Part shown: positions 1-8,466 of the stretch, in pieces
Position numbering within the stretch: the stretch's first letter is position 1
Layout of the letters: each line of letters starts with the position of its first letter
DNA from: Calothrix anomala FACHB-343
GTDB taxonomy: Bacteria > Cyanobacteriota > Cyanobacteriia > Cyanobacteriales > Nostocaceae
Assembly (NCBI RefSeq): GCF_014696435.1
Contig: NZ_JACJQG010000045.1
Span: 1 to 64,000 of the forward strand
Direction of reading: 5' to 3'
DNA length: 64,000 nucleotides
The notes under the pieces: generated by a model
What the model saw: the letters and a program-made list of their open reading frames with translations, nothing else
What the model was told of the DNA's origin: nothing
Database searches by the model: none
Position numbers and translations under genes: made by a program

Positions 1-90
1 CCTTCAACAAGTTTTTCAATGAATCTGTTAATTCCATTGACACCTATGTACATTCAAAAATCGAATCATCATTGAATTTACTACAAAAAG

Positions 91-127
91 GGAAGGAAGA
101 GGTTGCCGTTGGCAACCTCTTCCTTCC
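91..127. repeat. Perfect 17-bp inverted repeat hairpin
   Basis: The arms at 91-107 and 111-127 are exact reverse complements (first arm GGAAGGAAGAGGTTGCC) around a GTT loop; one further G-C pair at 90/128 extends the stem. There is no T-run after it, so a rho-independent terminator is unlikely. It lies at the broken 5' edge of the McrB-like reading frame and is probably a small dispersed palindromic repeat. Confidence 0.8.
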
Positions 128-615
128 CCACCAGAATGATTATCATTCTTATAAGTTGTATATTTTATTCTCTGGAAGTCCCTAGACCTTCAGGATATTT
201 AGCTTACTCTGATTTTAGGGCTTGGGTGAAAACACCAGATCCTCATTCTCAAGTTGTAGAGAAAGTAAAATCTTATCTCGATCGAGCAAATCAAGTAATG
301 GAAAAAATGGGACATCCTTTTGCTCATCGTGTTTATCAAGCAATTACTCAGTATGTGGTGAACTATCCAGGAGTTGACAACACTAATTCAGCAGCTTTTA
401 AGTTTGCTATTGCAGATCAGTTTGGACAAAAACTGCTACCAAAACTACGAGGAGTGATGATTGATGAGTTTGCAGAGGAATTGGATCAATTAAAAAACAT
501 TATTGCAGAAATTAACGATCAACCGTTGATTGTAGCATTTGAAAAAGCCCGTGCAGGGCGTTACGGACAATTTCAATGGCAGGGTTTAGTGTATCAAGAT
601 GAAGCAGTAAAATGA
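103..615 (+). CDS. McrB-like AAA+ NTPase, C-terminal part (5' end broken)
   Basis: Residues from about 28 onward resemble the C-terminal lid region of McrB-type AAA+ proteins: a stretch of HPFAHRVYQAITQYV type (fold-back helix with R) followed by a QKLLPKLRG motif. Walker A and B are absent, so this is only the end of the protein. The only in-frame start is a TTG at 103 inside a perfect hairpin, and the first ~27 residues look like read-through of repeat DNA. An in-frame stop at 73-75 separates it from upstream sequence. The 3' end overlaps the next gene by 4 bp (ATGA), so it belongs to the downstream operon. Known McrB proteins are GTP-dependent motors of restriction complexes; that role is inferred here. 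The gene may be a pseudogene, or the true gene may be split by a mobile repeat. Confidence 0.55.
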   Translation: MPLATSSFPTRMIIILISCIFYSLEVPRPSGYLAYSDFRAWVKTPDPHSQVVEKVKSYLDRANQVMEKMGHPFAHRVYQAITQYVVNYPGVDNTNSAAFKFAIADQFGQKLLPKLRGVMIDEFAEELDQLKNIIAEINDQPLIVAFEKARAGRYGQFQWQGLVYQDEAVK

Positions 616-2186
616 GACTCTATCCTAGCTTATTTGCTTATTTAAATGAGTCTCCTGTACCTATAGGGACTCTATTACACCCACGCGATCGCCCAATAAT
701 TGCACTAGATCCAAAAGAGGAATTATCCGCATCATCTTTTTTAATTCCGATTGCTGATAGAGTCTATGAAATTGCTTTCCCCTATCTAAAACCAACAGAT
801 ATCAGTCAACATCCGCAGCAGTTAGAGTATGTTTTTCCTGTAAAAATTTCTGGACACATATATCATCTACATATCACTGATGAAGTTCTAGATATTGAGA
901 CTATCAAAGATACACAAGAAATTACAGAATGGGAAAATATCTTAGAACAACGTTTAGACAATACAACGTCTTTTCTCATCCGAATTTTAGTGGGAAATTT
1001 TACCAATATATTTGATAATCATCAAAGTAGACAGCCGACAATTCTCGTTAGCCAATTACAACAAAAGTTAAATCAATTTAATGTTGATGAGGCGAATATA
1101 CCTATAGTAATTAGCTTAGAACGCCGTTATCAACTCCGGCGCAAATTAGAAGCGATCGCCTCTCATCTTCGTCACCAACTCAGAAGACAAGCAGAACTCA
1201 TACCTTTGGGTAGAATTCAAGAAATGGATAGCTATTGTTTGAGAGACTATATCCGCCGTCCTGGTTCAACTCCAGCAGAAAAGGCGGGAGCCAAACAACA
1301 GTTAATGGGCATTCAAAGATATCAAGATTTTAACACGGCAGAAAATAAATTTTTGGTTTATTTTAGCCAAATTTTATATTTTAATTGTTACCAATATCAA
1401 CGGAGTGGTGCAAGTCAATATCTCGAAGAAATCCGCAAATTTAGTTTAACAATTGATTTATTCAAACAACAGCCAGTAGTTCAAGATATACAAGATAGGC
1501 GATATCAATTTACTAAACCTAACTATGTCTTACAACAAAACCCTATATATAGAAGCTTTTATCAAGCTTACTTAGAATACATTCAAAAAAAGTACGAAAA
1601 AGAGCGTTTATGGTCATTTCGTAATTATTTACTTGCTGATTCTATCTATGTTTTATTAACCGCAGCCCTATTACGTTTTCAAAACATAGGTTTCGCTGCT
1701 AACCTTAAGATTACTGGTACTAGTGTTCCTGAACAAGGGCGCTATATTGATAAACGAGAAAATCTAGCCGTTAAAGTATTTCTGAAAAATCAAGTTTACG
1801 TCTTTAGTTTGAAAAAAACATCTGAGGAATTTTCAAGTGATTTACTACTCACTGTAGACATTCATCAATTAGACTCAGCGCAATTAGAATTTCAGCAATT
1901 AGTTTTTCCAATTTGGGTATTTTGGTATCGCCCAAGTAATAACGCACTCACTCAAATCAATCAATATTTAAACAATTTAATGAATGTCCATAGTATTAAA
2001 AAAGCCTGGATATTTTATTTACAAGTACCGCCAAATCAATTTTCTCCAAACGGAATTATACAGTCATATACTAACAGCAAGCTGACAGTAGTTCAATTAC
2101 CAGATATCATCACAACACATGGGTTTTCACAAATTTTTGTGCTAATAACACATCTAATTCAAAGAGCGCTAGAGTTTCCGGTATGA
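612..2186 (+). CDS. DUF2357-like protein, putative McrC-type partner
   Basis: The 524-residue protein has a central block (about residues 170-280) with a basic LRRKLEAIASHLRHQLRRQ helix, then the PLGRI, RRPGSTPAEKAG and TAENKFLVYF motifs. This pattern recalls DUF2357 proteins, which accompany McrB-like ATPases and often carry a PD-(D/E)XK nuclease fold C-terminally. No complete PD-(D/E)XK signature is visible in the C-terminal 180 residues; an LKKT stretch near residue 405 is the nearest candidate. It starts at ATG 612 within the previous stop and its stop overlaps the next start (ATGA), so it is translationally coupled on both sides. It is likely the adaptor or effector of the AAA+ protein. 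The family call is from recall of motifs. Confidence 0.6.
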   Translation: MRLYPSLFAYLNESPVPIGTLLHPRDRPIIALDPKEELSASSFLIPIADRVYEIAFPYLKPTDISQHPQQLEYVFPVKISGHIYHLHITDEVLDIETIKDTQEITEWENILEQRLDNTTSFLIRILVGNFTNIFDNHQSRQPTILVSQLQQKLNQFNVDEANIPIVISLERRYQLRRKLEAIASHLRHQLRRQAELIPLGRIQEMDSYCLRDYIRRPGSTPAEKAGAKQQLMGIQRYQDFNTAENKFLVYFSQILYFNCYQYQRSGASQYLEEIRKFSLTIDLFKQQPVVQDIQDRRYQFTKPNYVLQQNPIYRSFYQAYLEYIQKKYEKERLWSFRNYLLADSIYVLLTAALLRFQNIGFAANLKITGTSVPEQGRYIDKRENLAVKVFLKNQVYVFSLKKTSEEFSSDLLLTVDIHQLDSAQLEFQQLVFPIWVFWYRPSNNALTQINQYLNNLMNVHSIKKAWIFYLQVPPNQFSPNGIIQSYTNSKLTVVQLPDIITTHGFSQIFVLITHLIQRALEFPV

Positions 2187-3763
2187 ATGAGCGAGAATTT
2201 TGGGGAGAATTACAGCAACTAATTTATCAATCTAATCAAACACCAGAAATTGCACAAGCACAATGGGAGAGATTAGTACAGCTACATAATTACCCCACTT
2301 TACCAACGCAATTAATTATCCAGACAATTTGTCATGGTGCGGTTTATTTAAAAGAGCGATCGCAGTTAAATTTTCCAGCGATTAACTCCAATATTCCTCT
2401 AAGTGCTAATCAAACTTTAGCCTTAGAAATGGCTTTATCAAATAGTGCGATCGCATTAATTGTTGGTTCCCCAGCTACAGGTAAAACTCGCATTGCTCAA
2501 ACTCTAGCCCATACTGCAATTAACTTTTCAAAACGAATTTTACTTTTAACTCATCACCATTCTACTCTTAACGCCTATCGCAATTTACCAGGTTATCCTT
2601 TCTGGCTAAATCAGCAGCAAGATTATCAGAGTTGGGTAATTGAACAACTATATTCTCAACATTTATCTCAGCCACAGATGGATTACTTACCATTACATCT
2701 GTTACCAGATAGAGAATTAGTAAAACTCAGAACAACAGCAAAATTAGAAAATTGGTTACCCATTATTAAAAATACTCCACAAGCACAACTGACTGAACAG
2801 TTACAGCCAGAATTTCCTGATTTAACAAATGACAGAGTTAAACTGCTAGCTTATCGCCTCAAACAATTAGAACCATTATTACAACAGCAATTAAAACTAA
2901 GTCAACTTTATGCAAATTTATCTTTACAGGGAGTTACAGAACTTGTTTCACAAATCAGTGAAAGTCCCCAGATACCAATTGTAGGTACTGTTGCTGAATT
3001 TATGCAAATTCAACATCAATCCTTATGGCACAATAACTTTGATTTAGTAATTGTGGAGGAAGCAGAATATCTAAGTAGGATAGAATTAATTTTACTATCT
3101 GGTTTAGCTAATAAACTCATTTTGTTTGGCAATATAAAAACCAAAAATCATCGTTCATCTAATGCAGGTAAATCATTTTTTAGCAGATTTACCCAAAGTT
3201 TTCACTACCTAAATCAGCACTTGCTTCCAAGCTACCGCTATCAGTTAACAGAACAATATCGAATTCATCCAGAAATATTTAAAATTGTTGAGCCAGTCAT
3301 CTGCGATCGCTGGATTCACACAAAATATTCCCGCCAATATTATCATATTCCACAATTAACAAATAGATTAATTTGGCAAGATGTTCCCAATCAAAAAGCA
3401 GGTGAGAAAATTATTCAATTTATCCAAACCTTAAATTCGCAACTCAGTTCTCAAATTGGTATCGTTACATTTTGCACTCAAGCGCGAGATTGGCTAACAG
3501 CTAACTCTCCCACAGACTTTACAGAACTATTTATTGGTACAGTAGGAGAATGGGCAGGAATAGAACGTGCGATCGTGATTATAAATTTTCCAGAAAGTCT
3601 CGAAAATTTGACTTCATCTGATATCAATATAGCTTTATCCAGAGGACAAGACTATCTAATTTTATTTGGTGATTTCGATTTCTGGAGACAACTCGGTTCA
3701 CCACTAAGAACTTTATTATCGCAACCAGAACTATACAAAGAACGCGGAGTGGTTTTATCATGA
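2183..3763 (+). CDS. Short SF1 (Upf1/DNA2-like) helicase-type ATPase
   Basis: The 526-residue protein has Walker A GSPATGKT (near residue 95), a Walker B of LVIVEEAEYL type (near 285), a QYRIHPEIF motif (near 365), a GTVGEWAGIERAIVI motif (near 455) and a C-terminal NIALSRGQDYLILFGD motif with the arginine of motif VI. This order is typical of superfamily 1B (Upf1/DNA2-like) helicases. Motif II reads EEAE rather than DEAE and motif III lacks the usual GDxxQ, so helicase activity may be altered. The protein is short for the family and has no extra nuclease domain. Four-base overlaps with both neighbours place it in one operon. It probably moves on or remodels nucleic acid for the system. Confidence 0.75.
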   Translation: MNEREFWGELQQLIYQSNQTPEIAQAQWERLVQLHNYPTLPTQLIIQTICHGAVYLKERSQLNFPAINSNIPLSANQTLALEMALSNSAIALIVGSPATGKTRIAQTLAHTAINFSKRILLLTHHHSTLNAYRNLPGYPFWLNQQQDYQSWVIEQLYSQHLSQPQMDYLPLHLLPDRELVKLRTTAKLENWLPIIKNTPQAQLTEQLQPEFPDLTNDRVKLLAYRLKQLEPLLQQQLKLSQLYANLSLQGVTELVSQISESPQIPIVGTVAEFMQIQHQSLWHNNFDLVIVEEAEYLSRIELILLSGLANKLILFGNIKTKNHRSSNAGKSFFSRFTQSFHYLNQHLLPSYRYQLTEQYRIHPEIFKIVEPVICDRWIHTKYSRQYYHIPQLTNRLIWQDVPNQKAGEKIIQFIQTLNSQLSSQIGIVTFCTQARDWLTANSPTDFTELFIGTVGEWAGIERAIVIINFPESLENLTSSDINIALSRGQDYLILFGDFDFWRQLGSPLRTLLSQPELYKERGVVLS

Positions 3764-5478
3764 AACTTCAGTACCAACTCCAAGGTGAATTTCATCGCAT
3801 TCAGTTGACTGGTACAGACTCAATTCCTGTTTCACTAGTCGATATCATCCGAGAAATACAAGCAGTAGCAACACAAAACCGCACGCGCACCCCGCAAATC
3901 TTACGTCAATCTTTTGGATTAAATTTTATTCCAGAACCTGTTTTAATTAACTTGTTAAAACAAGCGCAGGGAGTAGCAACAGAAAATCAACTATATCAAG
4001 TATCATCCTTGCAACTTCTTCACCCAATAAAATCTCAATTAGAAACACAGGTTGCAAACACATACCGTTATCAATTTATTTCCCCCATAGCCAAATTAAA
4101 TCTTACCCCAGACAATCCACAAATTCCTGTCTGGATAGGTAACAATTCAGTGCAAACAGGAATTTATACTTTTACCTTAGAAAACCCTTATTATCCAGAC
4201 TTATCTGATACTTTTATTGAAACTATTTGGCAATCTGCTGTAAATTTTTGGCATGATTTACCAGATATTAATAAAATACATTTAGCTTTACAGTCTCTAG
4301 ATTTCAATAACTTTTCTATTCTCCATCCTGAATATCCTGAGCTAAAAATATGGATTACACAAGAGGATTTATCTTTAGAGTTAAGAGAAGCAATTACATA
4401 TCTGCGATTATATGTAAGCGAATCCACGGATTTATCACAACCTGTCCAATTACTTATTCAAAATTATCAACATCAATATAATCAAGTACCAATTGTCAAC
4501 CTATCCGATGAAATTAGTCACGATCCATCTTTATCTCCAGGATTTAGATTGATAATTGGTAGAGATAATAGTCGTTCTGCGTTAAACACAATTATTTCTA
4601 CCGCCCGTCAATTCTTATTAATTTCCAGTTACATCATTGAAGATGAAAATTTAACAGAATTAATTTGCAAAAAATCACGCGAGTTACCTTTAGGAGTTTG
4701 GATTTTAACTGACTTGAGGAATGAAGTCCTTGATAGAATTGATACTGAAACATCAATTAATGTATCTGTACCAGAAATTTATCAATATTCTGATGAGCTA
4801 AAAAAGAGGTGTTTAAGAAAACTATTACGTGATAATGTTCGCATTCGTAGTGGCGCGTTTCATTTAAAAACCTATATTTCTGAACAATATGCTTATTTAG
4901 GTTCTGCAAATATCACGAGAGGAAGCTTAGATTTTAATATTGAAGCAGGTGTAGTCACTCGTAATTATGCTAATCACGAACAATTAATTAATTTATTTCG
5001 CAAATTTTGGTACAAACGTAGCCGAGATGAAGTCATACCAGATACGAGCTATGATGGTTTTCGTCTCCGTTCTATAAATCGTTATGCTGATGACAGATAT
5101 GAGCATGATCCTAATTTATTAACACCACGCCAATACCAAAAAGATTTAATACAACAACTGAGCCATTTTCAGGGAAAGGTAAAAATTTACAGTCGCAGCT
5201 TCCAACCATCTCCAGAAATAGCAGCATATCTAAATTTATTAGACACACACATATTTGTTGATTCGCAAATTCCCGTTAATCAACCAGGATTTAATGTACG
5301 CAGAACCAATAGACTTCATGCCAAAATTACTCTTTTAGGTAATCAAGTCGCTTATATTGGCGGAGTTAATTTTAATTTTAGTAGTAGGGCATTGTCACTA
5401 CATGATTTGATGTATAAGACTAATAATAAACAAGAAATTGATCAACTAATTAAAAATCTTAACTCATTAAATATTTAA
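3760..5478 (+). CDS. Phospholipase D-superfamily (HKD) protein, putative nuclease
   Basis: The 572-residue protein has two HxK motifs of the PLD superfamily: HLKTYIS followed by GSANITRG (about residues 368-390), and LHAKITLLG followed by GGVNFNFSS (about 523-545). The asparagine-containing GSxN and GGxN partners are present. The aspartate of HxKx4D is replaced by E in the first motif and G in the second. PLD enzymes use the two H/K pairs in one active site; in prokaryotic defence operons they commonly act as nucleases. The N-terminal ~270 residues are unassigned. Its start overlaps the helicase stop by 4 bp and the next gene begins 3 bp after its stop. The nuclease role is inferred from context. 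Confidence 0.7.
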   Translation: MKLQYQLQGEFHRIQLTGTDSIPVSLVDIIREIQAVATQNRTRTPQILRQSFGLNFIPEPVLINLLKQAQGVATENQLYQVSSLQLLHPIKSQLETQVANTYRYQFISPIAKLNLTPDNPQIPVWIGNNSVQTGIYTFTLENPYYPDLSDTFIETIWQSAVNFWHDLPDINKIHLALQSLDFNNFSILHPEYPELKIWITQEDLSLELREAITYLRLYVSESTDLSQPVQLLIQNYQHQYNQVPIVNLSDEISHDPSLSPGFRLIIGRDNSRSALNTIISTARQFLLISSYIIEDENLTELICKKSRELPLGVWILTDLRNEVLDRIDTETSINVSVPEIYQYSDELKKRCLRKLLRDNVRIRSGAFHLKTYISEQYAYLGSANITRGSLDFNIEAGVVTRNYANHEQLINLFRKFWYKRSRDEVIPDTSYDGFRLRSINRYADDRYEHDPNLLTPRQYQKDLIQQLSHFQGKVKIYSRSFQPSPEIAAYLNLLDTHIFVDSQIPVNQPGFNVRRTNRLHAKITLLGNQVAYIGGVNFNFSSRALSLHDLMYKTNNKQEIDQLIKNLNSLNI

Positions 5479-5481
5479 TTT

Positions 5482-7866
5482 ATGACTAGATTATTAAATT
5501 TAGAATCTTACATTGAATGTTGCCAATATTCTCAACTATTTGATGAGCCACTTCAGCCATTAGTTCCCTCACCTGAAGATTTACCCAGAGAATACAAAAA
5601 ATTATTACAAAAATATTTCAATCATCCCTATATTCAAGAAGAAATAATCAATGCAAATTATCCCCAAGAGTTGACAATCAACCGCAATAACATAGATTAC
5701 TTCTTGGTAGGTACAGAACTAACTCAAGCAGAAAAACAGCGCTTATTCATTATCCGAGATACAGTGGATTTGATGACGCTGAGTATGAGTAATTTTTTAG
5801 AACATCGAGACGGTTATTTATACAGTAGCGCTTATCATTACTGGAATTATTATTCTCAAATTAGCCATCAGCAAATAAATAAATCTTTAATTTTTGTTGA
5901 GCTAGATAATTTTGGTATCCTTAAACTAATTCCCGTTGATTTATTTTGTCCCGATAATAGCCCTTATCAAGTTCCAATTCTTCAAACTCAAAACGCCATA
6001 ATTCTTGATTCAGCCTACAATGGTCAAGAAACATATCAAAGCATTTGTATAAGTTTAGCAGTAAAAATTCTAAAAGATAACTTTCCTGTATTAGCTGATA
6101 ATATTGATACGGTTAATCACCTAAATAATTATTTACAGAAAATTTCTATTTTTAAGATTATCCAGCTTTATATAAATGAAAAAACTATAAATTTTGTTAC
6201 AGAGATTTTATATAATCAACATATTTTTTATAAAAATGTAACTTTATCAATAGGTGCGATCGCAAATATTGTATCCAATACAATCAATATTCAATATCTC
6301 AGACAACTTGCTAGTCAGCATCCGCAATATCAATTTGCATTAGTCACACAATACAATATTTTTGCACATATCCAGCAACTACTACCAGAATTTATCTGTC
6401 TTAACCCCCTATCTCTACAGTTTCATCAAATATGGGAAGAAAAAATTCAGTATAATTTCCCGCTTTTTGGGATTTATCTCGATCAAATAGAATTCGCCAT
6501 CGGTATTCCAGATGATCAAGGGAGAGTATCAAGACAATGGATTCAATTATCTAATCCAGAAGATGCTATTTCTTATGAAGGCGATCGCAAAGTTTTAATC
6601 GGTAATATTCCCAGTTTAGATCAGAATTTTTTCCGCATCAAAAATAAAATAGCTAATTTACCTATTAAGGTAAATGGTGAGGATTACTGTAAATATAGGA
6701 TACCACAAGACTATAAAATTGAAATTAAAGACTATGAAGGTACTGAGGATGTCCGCATAGGTATAGAGTTTCATCTGCAACCTGGTTCTTTTCCTGAACT
6801 TAAAGTTACAGATATAGATGGTAAATATAATAATATCAATACTTTTCTGGCAGATAGAATACAAACATCCTATAGCTATATTCCACTTGCAAAAATCACT
6901 AGCACTCGTCAGCAAGAATCTTTAAATCAAATTGATAGATTACAAAAATATCAAGATTTTATAGAATTTAAAATGGCTTTACTAAATCTCTCAAAAGAGT
7001 TAGATACTCTTTCAAGAGTACGCTTTGAGAGAGCAAGTTTTATAAATTTAAATGATCTACTTAGCAAAGCATCTAGAATAATTAATAAGAATAGTGCTGG
7101 ATTATATGCACTGCAATTAATTAATACTGTATCCAATCAGTCAGTTGTTAGTGAACTGAAAGAAGATATAAAAAATACTAAACTTCATAGAATAGTTGAT
7201 TTAATAATTGAATTGATAAATTTGTCCAATTATACACAATTGAATACCATACAAAAAAATTGTCTAAATACAGCAGTTATTTTCATCGGTAAATTTTATT
7301 ATTTCTCAGAAAATATTTTAAAAGAAAATTTATTTGATATAAAAATCTTTAATAATATTAATAAAATTCAATATCTTACTTCAGGCAATGAATATTTGCA
7401 ATTGCTTGCTAAAGTGGCAATAAATTTAAGACAGCAAAATGAGTATTTTAATTGGTTTCATTCTTTTTATAAACTAGAAAAAAATAAATACTTATGGGGG
7501 TATAGTCGTATTTTACTTTGGTATTATAAGTTTGATTTTTCAGTTAATTCTCTGAATTATCAAGAACATTTTAGCTTAATTATGGAATATTTACTTAGTA
7601 AACCACATACAGGTTTTGATTATACTTATAAACAAAATGCATTTTTGTCTTTGTTGTATTTATTATCATTCCGTGAGCATGATAAAATATTTTGCCAAGA
7701 TGGTTCAATAGAGAATTTAACAGCTAAAAGAGTTATTGAACATTTCAAACAGGATAGAATTATCCTTAAACAAGTAAGCACTGAAAAACCACTCAATCAA
7801 TATTTCTATGAAATGATACAGGGAACTGCAACTGAAGATGATTTAAATAATATTGTGCAAGCTTAA
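5482..7866 (+). CDS. Unrecognised 794-residue protein, last gene of the McrB/PLD operon
   Basis: I do not recognise this family. The protein is rich in I, N, Y, Q and K and appears soluble. Around residues 410-455 it has a beta-rich stretch containing LQPGSFPELKVTDIDGKYN, somewhat like the substrate-domain edge of Hsp70-like or actin-like proteins; this is weak. The last ~330 residues look all-helical with alternating hydrophobics. No Walker, nuclease, methyltransferase or helix-turn-helix motif was seen. It starts 3 bp after the PLD gene with no promoter space, so it is almost surely co-transcribed. Codon use is more AT-rich than elsewhere in the window, as is common in accessory genes. It could be a sensor, chaperone-like or scaffold subunit. 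Confidence 0.6.
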   Translation: MTRLLNLESYIECCQYSQLFDEPLQPLVPSPEDLPREYKKLLQKYFNHPYIQEEIINANYPQELTINRNNIDYFLVGTELTQAEKQRLFIIRDTVDLMTLSMSNFLEHRDGYLYSSAYHYWNYYSQISHQQINKSLIFVELDNFGILKLIPVDLFCPDNSPYQVPILQTQNAIILDSAYNGQETYQSICISLAVKILKDNFPVLADNIDTVNHLNNYLQKISIFKIIQLYINEKTINFVTEILYNQHIFYKNVTLSIGAIANIVSNTINIQYLRQLASQHPQYQFALVTQYNIFAHIQQLLPEFICLNPLSLQFHQIWEEKIQYNFPLFGIYLDQIEFAIGIPDDQGRVSRQWIQLSNPEDAISYEGDRKVLIGNIPSLDQNFFRIKNKIANLPIKVNGEDYCKYRIPQDYKIEIKDYEGTEDVRIGIEFHLQPGSFPELKVTDIDGKYNNINTFLADRIQTSYSYIPLAKITSTRQQESLNQIDRLQKYQDFIEFKMALLNLSKELDTLSRVRFERASFINLNDLLSKASRIINKNSAGLYALQLINTVSNQSVVSELKEDIKNTKLHRIVDLIIELINLSNYTQLNTIQKNCLNTAVIFIGKFYYFSENILKENLFDIKIFNNINKIQYLTSGNEYLQLLAKVAINLRQQNEYFNWFHSFYKLEKNKYLWGYSRILLWYYKFDFSVNSLNYQEHFSLIMEYLLSKPHTGFDYTYKQNAFLSLLYLLSFREHDKIFCQDGSIENLTAKRVIEHFKQDRIILKQVSTEKPLNQYFYEMIQGTATEDDLNNIVQA

Positions 7867-8055
7867 ATTTTGCATGAATAAGTAGGTCGCTGGCTGTCAT
7901 TTTACATAAGTTATAGTTGATTTATTTAATTTATAGTTCTCTGATAACCTACTTTTTTAAGAAGTTGGGTATCTCTTAGAAATAATTGAAAATTACAAAA
8001 TCAGTTAGTAACTTCCAAAGAAAAACAATATCCCAATCATTAACTTACTAAACCT

Positions 8056-8180
8056 GGGGACATACAATTTTTTAAATACCGAATAAATTTGTAGTGCGAG
8101 CATCTTGCTCGCTTTTGAACACCAGCGAGCAAGATGCTCGCACTGCGAAATATGGATAATTTATTTTTTGTAAGTCCCCT
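8056..8180. repeat. Miniature element B with a 19-bp perfect hairpin
   Basis: The ends GGGGACATACAA and its near reverse complement TTGTAAGTCCCC bound about 125 bp. Inside, 8094-8112 and 8125-8143 form a perfect 19-bp stem (GTGCGAGCATCTTGCTCGC and its complement). It interrupts element A between its TTACTAAACC and GCAACTC segments, which are contiguous in other copies. Confidence 0.7.
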
Positions 8181-8205
8181 GCAACTCATAGGGGCGGTAT
8201 CACCC

Positions 8206-8387
8206 ACCTGTGTTAACTTACGCTCAAAACCTTTATCTATCTCGTTTCCAGCCGGAGGCTGGAAATGCATATTGTGAGACTCTGCCTCGAAAGCTGATAA
8301 ATTGAGGCAGAGCCTCACGATTTTCGCTCCCACGCAGAGCATGGGAGCTAGATGAAATGGGGATTTCACGCTAAGTTGACACCAATG
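8206..8387. repeat. Miniature element C with target duplication
   Basis: The sequence GGTATCACCC at 8196-8205 is repeated at 8388-8397, directly flanking about 182 bp. The right terminus is TAAGTTGACACCAATG and the left is a degenerate complement. It contains two small hairpins (GCCGGAGGC and GAGGCAGAG/CTCTGCCTC). A sister copy of almost the same length sits at 35264-35444. Confidence 0.75.
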
Positions 8388-8466
8388 GGTATCACCCCGC
8401 CCCTACAATTTGGGATAATTTATTTTTTGAAATTTCCTTAACTAAGTAAAAAAGAGGAAATTTTAT

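Larger units (their letters stand above)
8008..8441. repeat. Composite miniature element A, interrupted by two other miniature elements
   Basis: Its outer ends are GTAACTTCCAAAGAAAAA on the left and TTATTTTTTGAAATTTCC on the right, imperfect inverted copies of the AGGGA(A/C)TTCCAAAAAATAAA end seen at 29125-29234, 35191-35494 and 44416-44510. The inner GGGGCGG...CCCCGCCCC palindrome of this family is split by an insertion. No coding signal was found; an open frame across it is translated repeat DNA. It fills most of the 600-bp space between the putative defence operon and the exosortase gene. Confidence 0.7.

Noticed and set aside
91-127. Rho-independent terminator
   Set aside because: The hairpin is perfect but no T-run follows on either strand.
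3-185. Frame 3 open stretch as the end of a separate upstream gene
   Set aside because: Sixty codons are not enough to exclude chance in AT-rich DNA, and part is the hairpin itself; kept only as a finding about a broken gene.
8040-8369. Minus-strand open frame of about 109 codons
   Set aside because: It lies wholly in nested miniature elements; the related frame at 35188-35472 is likewise translated repeat.
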